A stretch of 64,000 nt of DNA. It comes from Mesorhizobium loti R88b (lineage in GTDB: Bacteria > Pseudomonadota > Alphaproteobacteria > Rhizobiales > Rhizobiaceae). The first letter of the stretch is position 1, and each line of letters starts with the position of its first letter. Shown here one piece after another: positions 17,728 through 27,167 of this stretch. The stretch is taken from positions 6,635,001 through 6,699,000 of the forward strand of contig NZ_CP033367.1 in the NCBI RefSeq assembly GCF_013170845.1. Direction: 5' to 3'. The position numbers were made by a program, and so were the translations under genes. The notes beneath the pieces are model-generated. The model saw only the letters and a list, made by a program, of their open reading frames with translations, searched no databases and was not told the DNA's origin.

Positions 17728-19341
17728 TTGTTCCTTTCCGGTCAGAGGTCTGGCGCTCCCTGCCATTGCAATGGTATGGCTACAACAAGAGTCTTGGGGG
17801 CGACTTTGTTCTTTACGGTATTGGCTGCGGGCGTACGCCCGCCAAGTAATGCGCGTTCACGCGCGTTTCTGGTCACGGACAACTGGGACGACTGGTTCGA
17901 ATTTTCGACCATGTACTTCCTGACCTATGTCGATACTGCTGGCGAGCAGCACGATATCGGCTCCGTAAAAATCGGCCAGGTCGGGATGGAGAAAGGTCAG
18001 CGCCGCCCAAACATCCCTAATCGTTTCGATGCCTTGGATGACCCGTTCTTTGCCTTAGGGCAGGATGACACGTATTACGCGGGGTTGAACGACCTAGGTC
18101 CAGAGCTTCGCGACCGAATCCTCGAAGGCCTTCGAGATGTCGCGCTTGATGCAGATCTATTTGAGCGGTCACTCGATGAACGAGTCACCGGAATATCCTT
18201 ACTCCGCTCCGTAACCCCGCAAGCTGTAAGAGGTCAGTACCGTCGTATGGCTCGTGGTGGCGCGCGTGTCACGCCATACGAATTGTCCTACACAACTGCC
18301 CGTGACCGCCGCTCGGACACGAGTCGGATCGAGTTGACGTTTGCGGTGTCTCCTGAAGTTCAGCCGCCAACCAACATACACGTGATCACCGGCAGGAACG
18401 GCGTCGGCAAGACCCACCTGCTCAATTCCATGACTGAGTCCATTCTAAACGACGGCGAACGCGCAAAAGGGAGGTTTGTAGTCAACCATGACGGTGACGA
18501 CACTGGTACGTTCACCGGCCTTGTCTCAGTGAGTTTTAGCGCGTTCGATGATTTCACACCGCTCAGCGTTCCGAGAGACAAGTCTTCGGGACTGCAATAC
18601 TCCTACATCGGTCTCAAGAAAGTCGGGCTATCTCCTGAGGGAAAGCCGCTGGCGCCGAAGAGTCCCAACTATCTAGGTCGGGACTTCGCCGAAAGCGTCC
18701 AGATTTGTCGGCGCGGTGCGAGGGCCTCTCGGTGGAGACGCGCCCTCCAGATGCTTGAGGCAGATCCCATTTTCAAGGACGCTGATGTGGCGCAGCTGGC
18801 AGCAGAGGATGAAGATGACGCCTCCTCAGAAGCGTCACGCCTATTCGGGCAGCTCAGCTCGGGTCACAAAATCGTTCTACTGACGATTACCCGTCTGGTG
18901 GAAACCGTTGAGGAGAGGACACTCGTCCTTCTGGACGAACCTGAAGCGCATCTCCATCCACCGCTATTGTCGGCATTTGTCCGAGCCCTTTCCGACCTCC
19001 TGATCAACCGCAACGGCGTCGCGATCATCGCAACACACTCGCCTGTCGTTCTGCAGGAGGTGCCAATGAGCTGCGTCTGGAAAGTTCGACGAAATGGACG
19101 AACTGTGATCGCGGAGAGGCCCGAGATTGAAACCTTTGGAGAAAACGTCGGAATACTGACCAGGGAAATCTTCGGCTTGGAGGTCACCGATTCGGGCTTC
19201 CACAAGATGTTGCGGGACAAGGTGGAGGAGGGTGGAGACTTCGAAGACATCCTCGAGCATTTCGGTGGTCGGGTTGGCTTGGAAGGCCAGGCAATCATTC
19301 GGGGCCTCATCGCCGCACGCGATGCGGACGGTCACGAATAA
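17728..19341 (+). CDS. ptuA: Septu-like ATPase (PtuA)
   Basis: An SMC/OLD-like ABC ATPase of up to 537 aa: Walker A GRNGVGKT (222-229), signature LSSGHK (376-381), Walker B LVLLDEPE (399-406), H-loop ATHSP (435-439). Before the ATPase core lies a family-typical block, NWDDWFEFSTMYFLTY and VKIGQVGMEKGQ. The next gene, starting on the last base of its stop (TAATG), encodes an HNH nuclease. An ATPase plus HNH pair is the definition of Septu anti-phage systems, in which PtuA senses infection and controls PtuB. The start is uncertain: ATG at 17728 or 17776, or a later one at 17911, since conserved sequence begins near residue 48. Confidence 0.8.
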   Translation: MFLSGQRSGAPCHCNGMATTRVLGATLFFTVLAAGVRPPSNARSRAFLVTDNWDDWFEFSTMYFLTYVDTAGEQHDIGSVKIGQVGMEKGQRRPNIPNRFDALDDPFFALGQDDTYYAGLNDLGPELRDRILEGLRDVALDADLFERSLDERVTGISLLRSVTPQAVRGQYRRMARGGARVTPYELSYTTARDRRSDTSRIELTFAVSPEVQPPTNIHVITGRNGVGKTHLLNSMTESILNDGERAKGRFVVNHDGDDTGTFTGLVSVSFSAFDDFTPLSVPRDKSSGLQYSYIGLKKVGLSPEGKPLAPKSPNYLGRDFAESVQICRRGARASRWRRALQMLEADPIFKDADVAQLAAEDEDDASSEASRLFGQLSSGHKIVLLTITRLVETVEERTLVLLDEPEAHLHPPLLSAFVRALSDLLINRNGVAIIATHSPVVLQEVPMSCVWKVRRNGRTVIAERPEIETFGENVGILTREIFGLEVTDSGFHKMLRDKVEEGGDFEDILEHFGGRVGLEGQAIIRGLIAARDADGHE

Positions 19342-20186
19342 TGTGGAAACTACCAAAGCCGGAACTTACTGCCGAGGATGTTTTCATCACGGCTATCAGT
19401 CGCGTTGCCGATGTTGGTCTAAAAGGGCGACTTGAGAGCGTCACCGCCACGATCATTCAGGCCTCAATCGACTTTGACGAGGCAGCGTCCAACAACGAAA
19501 TTCATACTATCGAGCCTAGCCCAAACGTCGACGGCGTGGTGACAATCAAGGAGATGTCGGGCGTGTACGCCGGAAGAATGGTCGCGAGAGGGAGCCCGGG
19601 GCGAACTATCTATGACGAGCTACTGGCCGCACCTAAATATGGCCGATGTCCTCTATGCGGGCAGCATATTGTGTCCACTCTCGATCACTACCTTCCAAAA
19701 ACCCGCTATCCAGCGCTCGCGGTAGCTCCCTGGAATCTTGTTCCTGCCTGTCATGACTGCAACAAGGCGAAATCTGATACCCGGCCGCTGACGGCGGATG
19801 AAGAGGCGTTTCATCCATATTATGACGACATCGACGGTGATCTCTGGCTGGTAGCCCAGGTCGTCGAAAGTGCGCCCGCTGCACTACGCTTCCTTGTTTC
19901 GCCTTCACCTGGATGGAGTGACACGCTGACGGCCCGGGTATTGCGTCAATTTCAAATGCTGAAACTCGCGCGACTATATGCTGCCAAGGGGGCACAAGAG
20001 CTGACCGACTTGCACAACCTGCTAAGGACACATCTTGCCAATGGCGGCCCAGACGAAGTGCGTCTGCTCCTGCAGCAATTCGCGGATAGCTGTCGGGCGG
20101 CGAATATGAACGCATGGCGCACGGCAACGTATCAGGCCCTGGCGAACAGTGACTGGTACTGCCAAGGGGGCTTTGCGCACGTGTAG
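19341..20186 (+). CDS. ptuB: Septu-like HNH endonuclease (PtuB)
   Basis: A 281-aa protein with an HNH zinc-finger nuclease core at residues 103-145: CPLC (C103, C106), the catalytic DHYLPK (D115-H116), WNLVPAC (N132), and CHDCNKAK (C137, C140). This arrangement is the PtuB type. The C-terminal half is helical. It probably degrades DNA or tRNA-like targets once the partner ATPase is triggered. It is translationally coupled to the ATPase gene, and no third gene follows on this strand. Confidence 0.82.
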   Translation: MWKLPKPELTAEDVFITAISRVADVGLKGRLESVTATIIQASIDFDEAASNNEIHTIEPSPNVDGVVTIKEMSGVYAGRMVARGSPGRTIYDELLAAPKYGRCPLCGQHIVSTLDHYLPKTRYPALAVAPWNLVPACHDCNKAKSDTRPLTADEEAFHPYYDDIDGDLWLVAQVVESAPAALRFLVSPSPGWSDTLTARVLRQFQMLKLARLYAAKGAQELTDLHNLLRTHLANGGPDEVRLLLQQFADSCRAANMNAWRTATYQALANSDWYCQGGFAHV

Positions 20187-20612
20187 GTCGAAGTCCATGC
20201 CGGTGCCACTTAGCACCACTTAACCAAAAGGCGGCTCCGAGGACAGAACACCTAACGGGCGTCTGGGTGATACCGAACGGAGACCTCGTTTGGGTATACG
20301 CCGAGTTAGTCGCCGAAGCCGATCACCTCATCCACCAAGGCCGCAGGCCTCTGCTTTCGAGGTCCTCACCGCTCGACTATTTGAAATCGAGTTAATCGGC
20401 TCAGATCCTGTCATTGAAGCTGCGAGGCAATCTGCGGAAGTGCTTTGGCTTCGCACGCAGCTGAAGATGCTAAGCCGAGGCAGGTCCTCTAAGACCTCAA
20501 ACAGAATTTTGTCTCTGCTGCACGGCGTGAAATAGCTGTGATCGAGAGCTTATCGTCACCGAAGTTCTTTGCCTGAATCGTATGCTCCGGTCGCACTTGC
20601 AGCAGTCGGCTG
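20187..20612. other. Intergenic stretch with remnant-like short frames
   Basis: About 425 bases. A plus-strand frame of ~80 codons (20290-20535) ends in a helical, protein-like stretch (EVLTARLFEIELIGSDPVIE) but has only a TTG start and no clear ribosome-binding site. The neighbouring frame (NGDLVWVYAELVAEADHLIH) also looks coding before 20395, so this may be one short gene broken by a frameshift. No family was recognised. Confidence 0.3.
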
Positions 20613-21515
20613 CTACGCCGGGAACAGAGTCCGCACACGTGCGAACGGGTTGCGATACTCCGAGGCGTACCGAGCCTTGGCAACGATGATGTCGGGAAAC
20701 GAAATCCTTCGCTTCAACGCATCGAAAATGTCCATCCCGTCGGCGAGAATAATTCGCCTGGCTGTGAATGCCTCGAGAGCTCCATCCGTAAAGCCTTCGA
20801 AGCTGACGAACAACCCTCTCGTCCCTTCGAGACGCTCGCTCAGTTTTCCCTGAAAGGCATGTAGGTTTTCAGCTCCAGTCTTCGCACGATGCCACTTCGC
20901 CTCGAGGAGATATGTGATTGCGCCATGTTGGAACGACCCGTCGATCTGCTCGCCCGCCAGCCGGGACCCTTCCCTCGCGTCCATATCCCAGGCATTAAAC
21001 AATGCAGTCAGGAGGCGCTCGAAGTGATATCCTCGAGCGTGAGGCTCATCCGTCATCGCAAAGAGCGCTATAAAGTCGCGTTCGAGACGATCAAGTGCGG
21101 CATGATCTGGGCCTGCCTTCGTTGCGGAATGTGATTGTGCGGGGGACGAACCGACATTGATGTCGAAAGAGGGCAATAGGGCCCCACCCAGTCTCTCGAC
21201 AATCGAACTGAGCCGCGCTCGGGCATTGACAACGGTCTCCGGATCTCCCCTACTGATGCGGATGGTTTCGCGGTATTCCCACAATGCCGTCAGTGCCCGG
21301 ACAATGGCTCGTGGGTGTCCAATCGTCAGAAGCGCCCGCAGGCGCTTCCCCTTGCTTCCACTCCCAGATGCATACGCATCATCGTAGATGTCGATACCGA
21401 CCTCCCTACGGAAGAAATCGTCAAATGTTGCGTTCGTGAAATCGAGTACCCATCCGGAGCTTATTCCGAACAGATCATCCACCAGTTTCAGTTCGACAGC
21501 TCTGAGCTGATCCAT
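20613..21515 (-). CDS. Mrr-like restriction endonuclease domain protein
   Basis: A 300-aa protein. The first ~140 residues are an unrecognised helical region. From ~160 a PD-(D/E)xK nuclease fold is visible: the entry helix GYHFERLLTALFNAWDM (E166), the acidic motif GEQIDGSF (D192), and YLLEAKWH (E205, K207). This is the arrangement of Mrr-type type IV restriction enzymes, which cut modified DNA. No helicase or methylase lies beside it. The gene is on the opposite strand to the Septu-like pair and 79 bases behind the YkgJ gene, so it might pair with that protein. Confidence 0.72.
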   Translation of the reverse strand: MDQLRAVELKLVDDLFGISSGWVLDFTNATFDDFFRREVGIDIYDDAYASGSGSKGKRLRALLTIGHPRAIVRALTALWEYRETIRISRGDPETVVNARARLSSIVERLGGALLPSFDINVGSSPAQSHSATKAGPDHAALDRLERDFIALFAMTDEPHARGYHFERLLTALFNAWDMDAREGSRLAGEQIDGSFQHGAITYLLEAKWHRAKTGAENLHAFQGKLSERLEGTRGLFVSFEGFTDGALEAFTARRIILADGMDIFDALKRRISFPDIIVAKARYASEYRNPFARVRTLFPA

Positions 21516-21594
21516 CGCTATGGTCCCTTGATCCGCACCAAATGTCTACGATGAATGGTTGCATTCTAAAATCTCGGAAACCGCAATCCTTCCG

Positions 21595-22407
21595 TCAAGG
21601 TGGTGGGCGTTCGACCTCAAAGCCCCAGTCGAGCCGCGACGTTCTCCACGAGCTGAGCATTTGACGGTGCACCGTCTCGCTGCGCGTGGAAAACCGAAAA
21701 TGGATCCCCCCATCCAACCAAACAGAGAGGGATGCATCAAAGTCCCGCAAAGCTACAAGCAACGAGCCGCACATCTCTGCGAGTTCTGTGTTCAGTCCAC
21801 GTTTCACGTGCAAGGCACTGTCGATGCCGACCTGCAACGCAGACGAAATCAACTTCGGATGGACGAGAAATGCGACGTCGCCGGCGCCACCGGCCAAGGC
21901 CTGTTCACACCTTTCCCTCGAATTCGAAAACAGCGCACGGCAGACGGCCGGCCGGCGATCATAGACGGAACACTGATTGTCCACGAGAAGCGGACAGGTA
22001 GCGTGGCTCCCATATCTCGCATCAGGGTTCAACGGAAGTTTCGATATTTCGGACAAGCGACGCTCGATGCTTGCCAGTTCATCATCTGTGCGCGTCGAGA
22101 GCAGCAGTTGCGCAAGGATGAATATCTCGAACGGACTGCAGAGCACCATCTGGTGGCAGCACGCGGAACAACCAGCTCGGAAGGCGACGACACCCTGGGG
22201 ATTGTTTCGAGCCACCAAATCGAGAGAAGCATTCCGCCCCGCATATGAAGCGATCAGCGCGTCGACAATATTATCTGGATAAACATCGAACGCCCGGCAC
22301 GTGTTCTGATAAGCTTGCCTCAGAACTTTTTCGCCCTGCTCAGCGTCCATCGTCGAGGCGAGAGCTGCATTCTGCTTTCTTCTTTTGGCTTCGCCCACGA
22401 GCCCCAC
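21595..22407 (-). CDS. YkgJ-family cysteine-cluster protein
   Basis: A 270-aa protein with the CxxCC zinc/iron-chelating pattern: GCSACCHQMVLCSPFEI around residue 80, then CPLLVDNQCSVYDRRPAVCR, which is the usual spacing for a metal-binding Cys cluster. The N terminus starts MGLVGEAKRRKQ. The molecular role of the family is unsettled. It sits between the subtilase gene and the Mrr-like nuclease gene, all on the minus strand, so it could belong to either unit. The frame is complete. Confidence 0.72.
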   Translation of the reverse strand: MGLVGEAKRRKQNAALASTMDAEQGEKVLRQAYQNTCRAFDVYPDNIVDALIASYAGRNASLDLVARNNPQGVVAFRAGCSACCHQMVLCSPFEIFILAQLLLSTRTDDELASIERRLSEISKLPLNPDARYGSHATCPLLVDNQCSVYDRRPAVCRALFSNSRERCEQALAGGAGDVAFLVHPKLISSALQVGIDSALHVKRGLNTELAEMCGSLLVALRDFDASLSVWLDGGIHFRFSTRSETVHRQMLSSWRTSRLDWGFEVERPPP

Positions 22408-22466
22408 CCTTCGAGTTCGGCGACTTCTGCGCCAGACCTACCAGACACACAATGCGAAGCCGAGCG

Positions 22467-25019
22467 CTATCCTCGCGTCCGGAGTCGTTGTGCGACCGTG
22501 ATGTCGGCGAGCCTTAGGCCGCGACGCAATATCTCGGCACGAACCTCCTCGTACACTGGAGCAGTGCCGCGTGGATCCGCGATGGTCATCAGAACCGCGA
22601 AGCGCACTCCTTCCTCGGGGTACAGAGCTCCGGCGCGTGTTAAGCCCTTCAGTGACAGCTTCCACTCGCTTGTCGTCCCACAACCCTTCGGGATGTTCTT
22701 TTCATAGCGCTTTATCGGCGTCCACTTGAGCCCATTTTCCAGAAGATAGCGCTCAGTGTAGTCGAGATGCTGTGGCAGCTGGCTGTCGCATGCGTTCAGC
22801 CGCTGTTGCGGATCGGGAACCAGTTCGCCATCTTCGTTCTCCTTTTCCTCGAGCTGGTGGAGACCAACGCCAAGCTGGACCCGTTGGCATTCGGCGTCGA
22901 ACGCCGCATCGATGGGAGGCGTGTGAGCCAGTGTTACGTCGATCCGGCCACGGCATTTTCCTTCCGTCGTTACCAACGAACGCGGCCACGTGAAGATAAA
23001 AGACAGTTCGCGCCGTGGCGGCAATATGTCTGCAAATACCAGAGTTATACTGTTCAGATCATCCGACAAGCATGCATCGGCGTGGCGTGGCACGCCAAAC
23101 CCGACAAAATCTCGCGCGACCGTACGCAAGGGCTTCGCACATAGTATATGCGGCTTTTCGGCCTTGTGGACGCTCAGCGCGAGAAGCGTTTCTCGTGGAG
23201 CCTGACCTTCCAGCCGGTGGTCAAGCGCGGCTAGGGAACCCGTGACGAGCGGGGTCGCATAGCTTGTACCAGAACCTTCGACCAACTGGCCGTCAACGCC
23301 GATGGAATGAAGACCGCAAGAACTTCCAGCTCGCGGTGAAACCCCGCCAATATGAGCAAGTTCTGGCTTACGCGCGCCGCCAGGACCGGGTCCACGACGG
23401 GTATAGGTCGTTGGAACGTCAGCCACCGCACCCAATACGCTCGGAGCGTTGATCGCTCCAACCGTGATGCCGAAAAGATGCTCACCAGGCGCCGTAATAC
23501 GCTCCTCCGCGATTGCGCGGGTGGCCAACATTTCGAGCGCATCTTCGGCCGTGGCCGACCATTCAGGCCGGGCATCGCGACCGCGGAGATTCCCAGCCGA
23601 AACCAAAAAGATCACGTCGTGCGTTAGCGCTATACGATCGAGGTTGGCGGCGAAGCTACTGTACCCCAACCCTTGGCGCACGCCCGGAGCACCGAGGCTC
23701 ATGTTGAATACACGCACGCCCTCCGCCTTCGCGACTTCGATCTGGGTTTCGAGTTGGTCAAAAAATTCGTCAGGGGTTTGGTAATATTGACCAAGGAGAC
23801 CGCGGCGCGGCAAGACGTCAATATCAAAAAAGCGGCACGGCGTTGGCTCCAGACGGTTCGCGATCGTTGGGTTCAGCCCACCGCCACCCGCGAGCAGCCC
23901 TGCTATGAACGACCCATGCGCCTCATCGCGATCCGCCGGCGAGATCAGACCCGCCGTTCCTGCTCGCCAAGGTTCGAGTTGGGAGATCGCAGCAACGCCC
24001 GCGTCGATGACACCAACCACAGGATAGCTTTGATTTGCAACCGGTGGCTGGACTAAGGCTTCGGCTCCGAGCCCAATCGAACTGGCCGATCCCGACTCGA
24101 GACGTAGTGGAAGTTCAACACGGCGAACCAGCGGTTCTCGAGCCAAGAGGTCAAGCAGGGCTTGATGACGGGCCAGTGACCTGTCAGGTGCGCGCGGGCC
24201 AAGGTCGGGTACGCCCTCCGTTTGCTCTGCATCCACATCCGGGACGAGCGGCAAGCTGATAGCGCGCCGGCCATCACTCCGTAGATCGATGCTGAGCGTT
24301 AAGGCGGAGGCGGTCGCTTTCGTGGTGCGCGAACTGAAGGGTACGGCAATCAAGCCACCAAGTTCGTTAAGGCGGCCGCGAAATCGAGCAATCATCGCCT
24401 CCACCGCCTGAGGGGTCACTCTGGGATCAGGCCTGAACATTTCGACCACGTAGCCGCCGATGATCGTTTCTTGCTCGAGCCACATGACCGCATCTCGAGC
24501 GGAGAACCCTAGCCTGTCTGCTGGGGTCGGCAGGCGTATTTCGTCGATGGCGCCGACTTCGCTTCGATATGCCGAAACCCGTTCCTCCATCCTGCCAGTT
24601 TCCGGGTTCTCCCTCAGGCGCGGCTGCACTTCAGCTCGCTGCTCAATCAGCTCACTTAGCCGGTCCAACGCATCGGGGGTTGTCTGGAAATACATTTGAC
24701 CAATCGCGGCTCCACCCACGAGCGCGAAACGGTTCGGCGTGGTGAACAACGCACCAAGAGGCCGATAGCTTTTCGCCAACCCTTCCTCACGCATTTGAAC
24801 CAAGACGAAACCCGCCGGATCAGCCTCTGTCCTTAGAGCCGAACTCGCTTGCAACAGCTGTTGGCGCAAGCGCGCCTTGTGCCGTTGAAAGCCCGAGTTG
24901 TTGCCGGCGAAAAAGTCGCGATTGGGACCGCGTGTTCCCGTTGCCTGAATTTGTATCAGCCGCTGCGTGTCAAGGAATACTTGGATTGGTCGTGCAAGGG
25001 GCTCAGCCATCGCGATCAC
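22467..25019 (-). CDS. Subtilisin-like (S8) serine protease paired with an AAA ATPase
   Basis: An 850-aa protein. Residues 1-~320 are an N-terminal region of unknown fold. The S8 catalytic triad is intact: D339 in VVGVIDAGV, H368 in DEAHGSFIAG, oxyanion Asn in FLVSAGN (477), and S586 in EGSGTSYATPLV. A ~230-residue C-terminal region follows. There is no signal peptide, so it acts in the cytosol. Its ATG overlaps the stop of the AAA ATPase gene by 4 bases. Such in-tandem ATPase/subtilase pairs recur on bacterial mobile DNA, and defence or quality-control roles have been suggested. The target protein is unknown. Confidence 0.82.
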   Translation of the reverse strand: MIAMAEPLARPIQVFLDTQRLIQIQATGTRGPNRDFFAGNNSGFQRHKARLRQQLLQASSALRTEADPAGFVLVQMREEGLAKSYRPLGALFTTPNRFALVGGAAIGQMYFQTTPDALDRLSELIEQRAEVQPRLRENPETGRMEERVSAYRSEVGAIDEIRLPTPADRLGFSARDAVMWLEQETIIGGYVVEMFRPDPRVTPQAVEAMIARFRGRLNELGGLIAVPFSSRTTKATASALTLSIDLRSDGRRAISLPLVPDVDAEQTEGVPDLGPRAPDRSLARHQALLDLLAREPLVRRVELPLRLESGSASSIGLGAEALVQPPVANQSYPVVGVIDAGVAAISQLEPWRAGTAGLISPADRDEAHGSFIAGLLAGGGGLNPTIANRLEPTPCRFFDIDVLPRRGLLGQYYQTPDEFFDQLETQIEVAKAEGVRVFNMSLGAPGVRQGLGYSSFAANLDRIALTHDVIFLVSAGNLRGRDARPEWSATAEDALEMLATRAIAEERITAPGEHLFGITVGAINAPSVLGAVADVPTTYTRRGPGPGGARKPELAHIGGVSPRAGSSCGLHSIGVDGQLVEGSGTSYATPLVTGSLAALDHRLEGQAPRETLLALSVHKAEKPHILCAKPLRTVARDFVGFGVPRHADACLSDDLNSITLVFADILPPRRELSFIFTWPRSLVTTEGKCRGRIDVTLAHTPPIDAAFDAECQRVQLGVGLHQLEEKENEDGELVPDPQQRLNACDSQLPQHLDYTERYLLENGLKWTPIKRYEKNIPKGCGTTSEWKLSLKGLTRAGALYPEEGVRFAVLMTIADPRGTAPVYEEVRAEILRRGLRLADITVAQRLRTRG

Positions 25020-26233
25020 GCCTCCAATGGATTGGCGGTGTCGCGGCGGCGACGAGAAACTGTGCTTTGCGAGACGCCTACCAATAGCCCTGCCTCTCTT
25101 TGCGTCAGGCCGCCATTATCAACCAGTGCAGCTGCAAGCTCTTCATTGCTACCCAACAGCAAAGCGCGCTGTTCAACACTGAACAGCTGACCGCTCAATG
25201 TTGCCTGGCGCCGTAGCCCGCCTAGAAGCCCCCTGCGCCGCGAGCCAGATGCGCCGCTAGCCTCCTTCATCACAAGAAACCGCTTTCCACCGCTGATAAG
25301 TGTTTCAATATCGGCTCCACTCATTCCTTCGGTCATCCAGACGAGCATCTTCATCTCTGCCTCACCCGGAGTGAGCGGCGGCAGAAACCGTGCTAGCAGG
25401 TTCTTTCGAGCATCGGCATCCGGCAAGGGAATCTCAATCCGGCCATCAAATCTCCTCCACACCGCTGGATCGAGAAGATGCTCGTGATTTGTCGCGGCAA
25501 GGGTAAAACCGCGCCGGCCGCGAGCGTCGAGGCACTGCAGGAGCGCGTTTACCACTCGCTTGATCTCACCAACCTCCTGGGCATCATCCCGGGCCTTCGC
25601 GATGGCATCGAACTCATCGAGAAATAGGACGCAACGATAGCGGTCGGCAAAGTCGAAAAGCGCGCCGATGTTTCTGGCGGTGGTTCCCAGAAAAGAAGAC
25701 ACCAGACCGTCGAGTCGAGCCTCAACGATCGGCAGACCCAGTTTGGCGCCAATGTATCGCGCGAGCATGGTTTTGCCGACACCGGGTTTGCCGTACAGCA
25801 AACAGCGCATATTAGGCTGTACGCCTAGAGCAGCGAGTTCCTCCGTGTGAGCCCACTCGCCAATGAGACCATCGAGGGCGTCCGCGAGAACCGGCGACAA
25901 CACGGGTTCCGCGCCCACATTGTCCTCGGGAAAAACTACCCGAACAAGCGGCGTCGCAGTCTCGCGATCGTTCGGTAACGGTGTGTTTCGGCCTAGTTTC
26001 TCACCCGGAATGACTGGCGGTGACGATCCGCTGACGCGCATCTGTTCTAACGACATTGGCGCCACCGAGTGTCTGCGATCGTCGCGATTGAGAAGTCGCG
26101 CCAGCTTCTCGGCCTGATCGGGCTTCGCTTTGCTGACTGCCTCCCGAAGGCGCTTTACCTGATGGGTTGCCCGCTCGCTGTCGCCACTCAGGGCAATTCT
26201 TGCAATGGCGAGAACGATGTCGAAATGTTCCAT
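25016..26233 (-). CDS. AAA ATPase partner of the subtilase
   Basis: A 405-aa protein. After a ~130-residue N-terminal helical region comes a classical AAA module: Walker A LLYGKPGVGKT (146-155), Walker B CVLFLDEFDAI (201-211), sensor AATNHEHLLD and arginine finger RRFD (260-263). The C-terminal ~45 residues (LTQREAGLLVGVSQSTVSRR) look like a helix-turn-helix, so the ATPase may also bind DNA or autoregulate. It is the first gene of a two-gene operon with the protease. Typical roles for such an ATPase are unfolding or presenting substrates to the protease, or gating it. Confidence 0.82.
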   Translation of the reverse strand: MEHFDIVLAIARIALSGDSERATHQVKRLREAVSKAKPDQAEKLARLLNRDDRRHSVAPMSLEQMRVSGSSPPVIPGEKLGRNTPLPNDRETATPLVRVVFPEDNVGAEPVLSPVLADALDGLIGEWAHTEELAALGVQPNMRCLLYGKPGVGKTMLARYIGAKLGLPIVEARLDGLVSSFLGTTARNIGALFDFADRYRCVLFLDEFDAIAKARDDAQEVGEIKRVVNALLQCLDARGRRGFTLAATNHEHLLDPAVWRRFDGRIEIPLPDADARKNLLARFLPPLTPGEAEMKMLVWMTEGMSGADIETLISGGKRFLVMKEASGASGSRRRGLLGGLRRQATLSGQLFSVEQRALLLGSNEELAAALVDNGGLTQREAGLLVGVSQSTVSRRRRDTANPLEA

Positions 26234-26635
26234 AGCGCAGCCTCGACTCTGGAGTATCCAAGGCTTTAATATGCACTATTTCATCAAATTATGCAATATG
26301 TTCTATTTTTCATTCCTGACATCCAACTCTTTATGCATCGCGGTCTCCTTCGCAAGAGTCCGGCTCGCGATAGCGTCCTCCTAGGGGTCGGAACAAGAAC
26401 TGCTCAAAATCGTACGCTAAGGTCGAACGGATGATGAACATCATGTGACACGCTTTAGCGCCACCGGGAGGCGCAGTGTCCTAAAGCCTTCCGGGAGATG
26501 CTGCTTGCTGTCCCGCGCTGGTGTCACATACTGAATAACTGTCAAACGGCAATCTGGCCGTTGAATCAACAGTATACGAAGGCGCAGAGTAGTCGGCGAC
26601 CGTTCAATGTGCGTTACGACTAGCTCCCCGCACCT
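26234..26635. promoter_or_regulatory. Upstream region of the AAA/subtilase operon
   Basis: About 400 bases with no gene, AT-rich next to the ATPase start (26265-26325), so the operon promoter is probably there on the minus strand. Two dyads are visible: ATGATG-AA-CATCAT (26430-26443) and AACGGC with GCCGTT around a 6-base loop (about 26545-26562). Neither has a T-run, and their roles are unknown. Confidence 0.35.
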
Positions 26636-27127
26636 CTATGCACCGCCGCGGCGCACAGCAGCATCGATGGATCGTTGGTATTTCTCCGCCATCTGCTTGG
26701 CCTCAGCGATAGCCGTCGGATACACTTGGTTAAACCGGTCAAACTCGGATTTGTGGGCGAGAACTACCTCCAGGATTGCCTCATCGTCCCCAGAGAAATC
26801 GGGCATCTGGCGCACAGGCTTGTCGCCGACACCTTCCTGGAAATGAGAGAGTAACAGGCCATAACGGAGCAAAGCATCCCGACGCTCGGCATCGCCTTCA
26901 AGAGCCAACGCAAGCGTGAAGGCGTTGACGAGCGCTTGCTTAGGCCCCGGCAGGACCTTCACATCCCTAATTTCGCCAACCATGGTATCGGCACCAAGGT
27001 AGTCGACGAAGGCGGCAACGGCCCTCTCAGCAACCGCTGCCAATTCCAGATCCGCGGTGCTGAAAGCTATTGGTGCCGACTGCGCCTTTGCGGGTTCCGT
27101 CTGCTTTGTTACAAATGGCCAGATCAT
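26636..27127 (-). CDS. Hypothetical protein downstream of the OLD nuclease (163 aa)
   Basis: A 163-aa soluble, largely helical protein (LAAVAERAVAAFVDYLGADT, HFQEGVGDKPVRQMPDFSGD, KSEFDRFNQVYPTAIAEAKQ). It has no membrane segment or known motif. It starts 40 bases after the OLD-family gene on the same strand, so the two are probably co-transcribed and the protein may be a regulator or accessory of the nuclease. I do not recognise a family. Confidence 0.55.
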   Translation of the reverse strand: MIWPFVTKQTEPAKAQSAPIAFSTADLELAAVAERAVAAFVDYLGADTMVGEIRDVKVLPGPKQALVNAFTLALALEGDAERRDALLRYGLLLSHFQEGVGDKPVRQMPDFSGDDEAILEVVLAHKSEFDRFNQVYPTAIAEAKQMAEKYQRSIDAAVRRGGA

Positions 27128-27167
27128 ACGCTAGGATGCTCCTAAAGGCCGGCAGGGCCGGAAGCTT

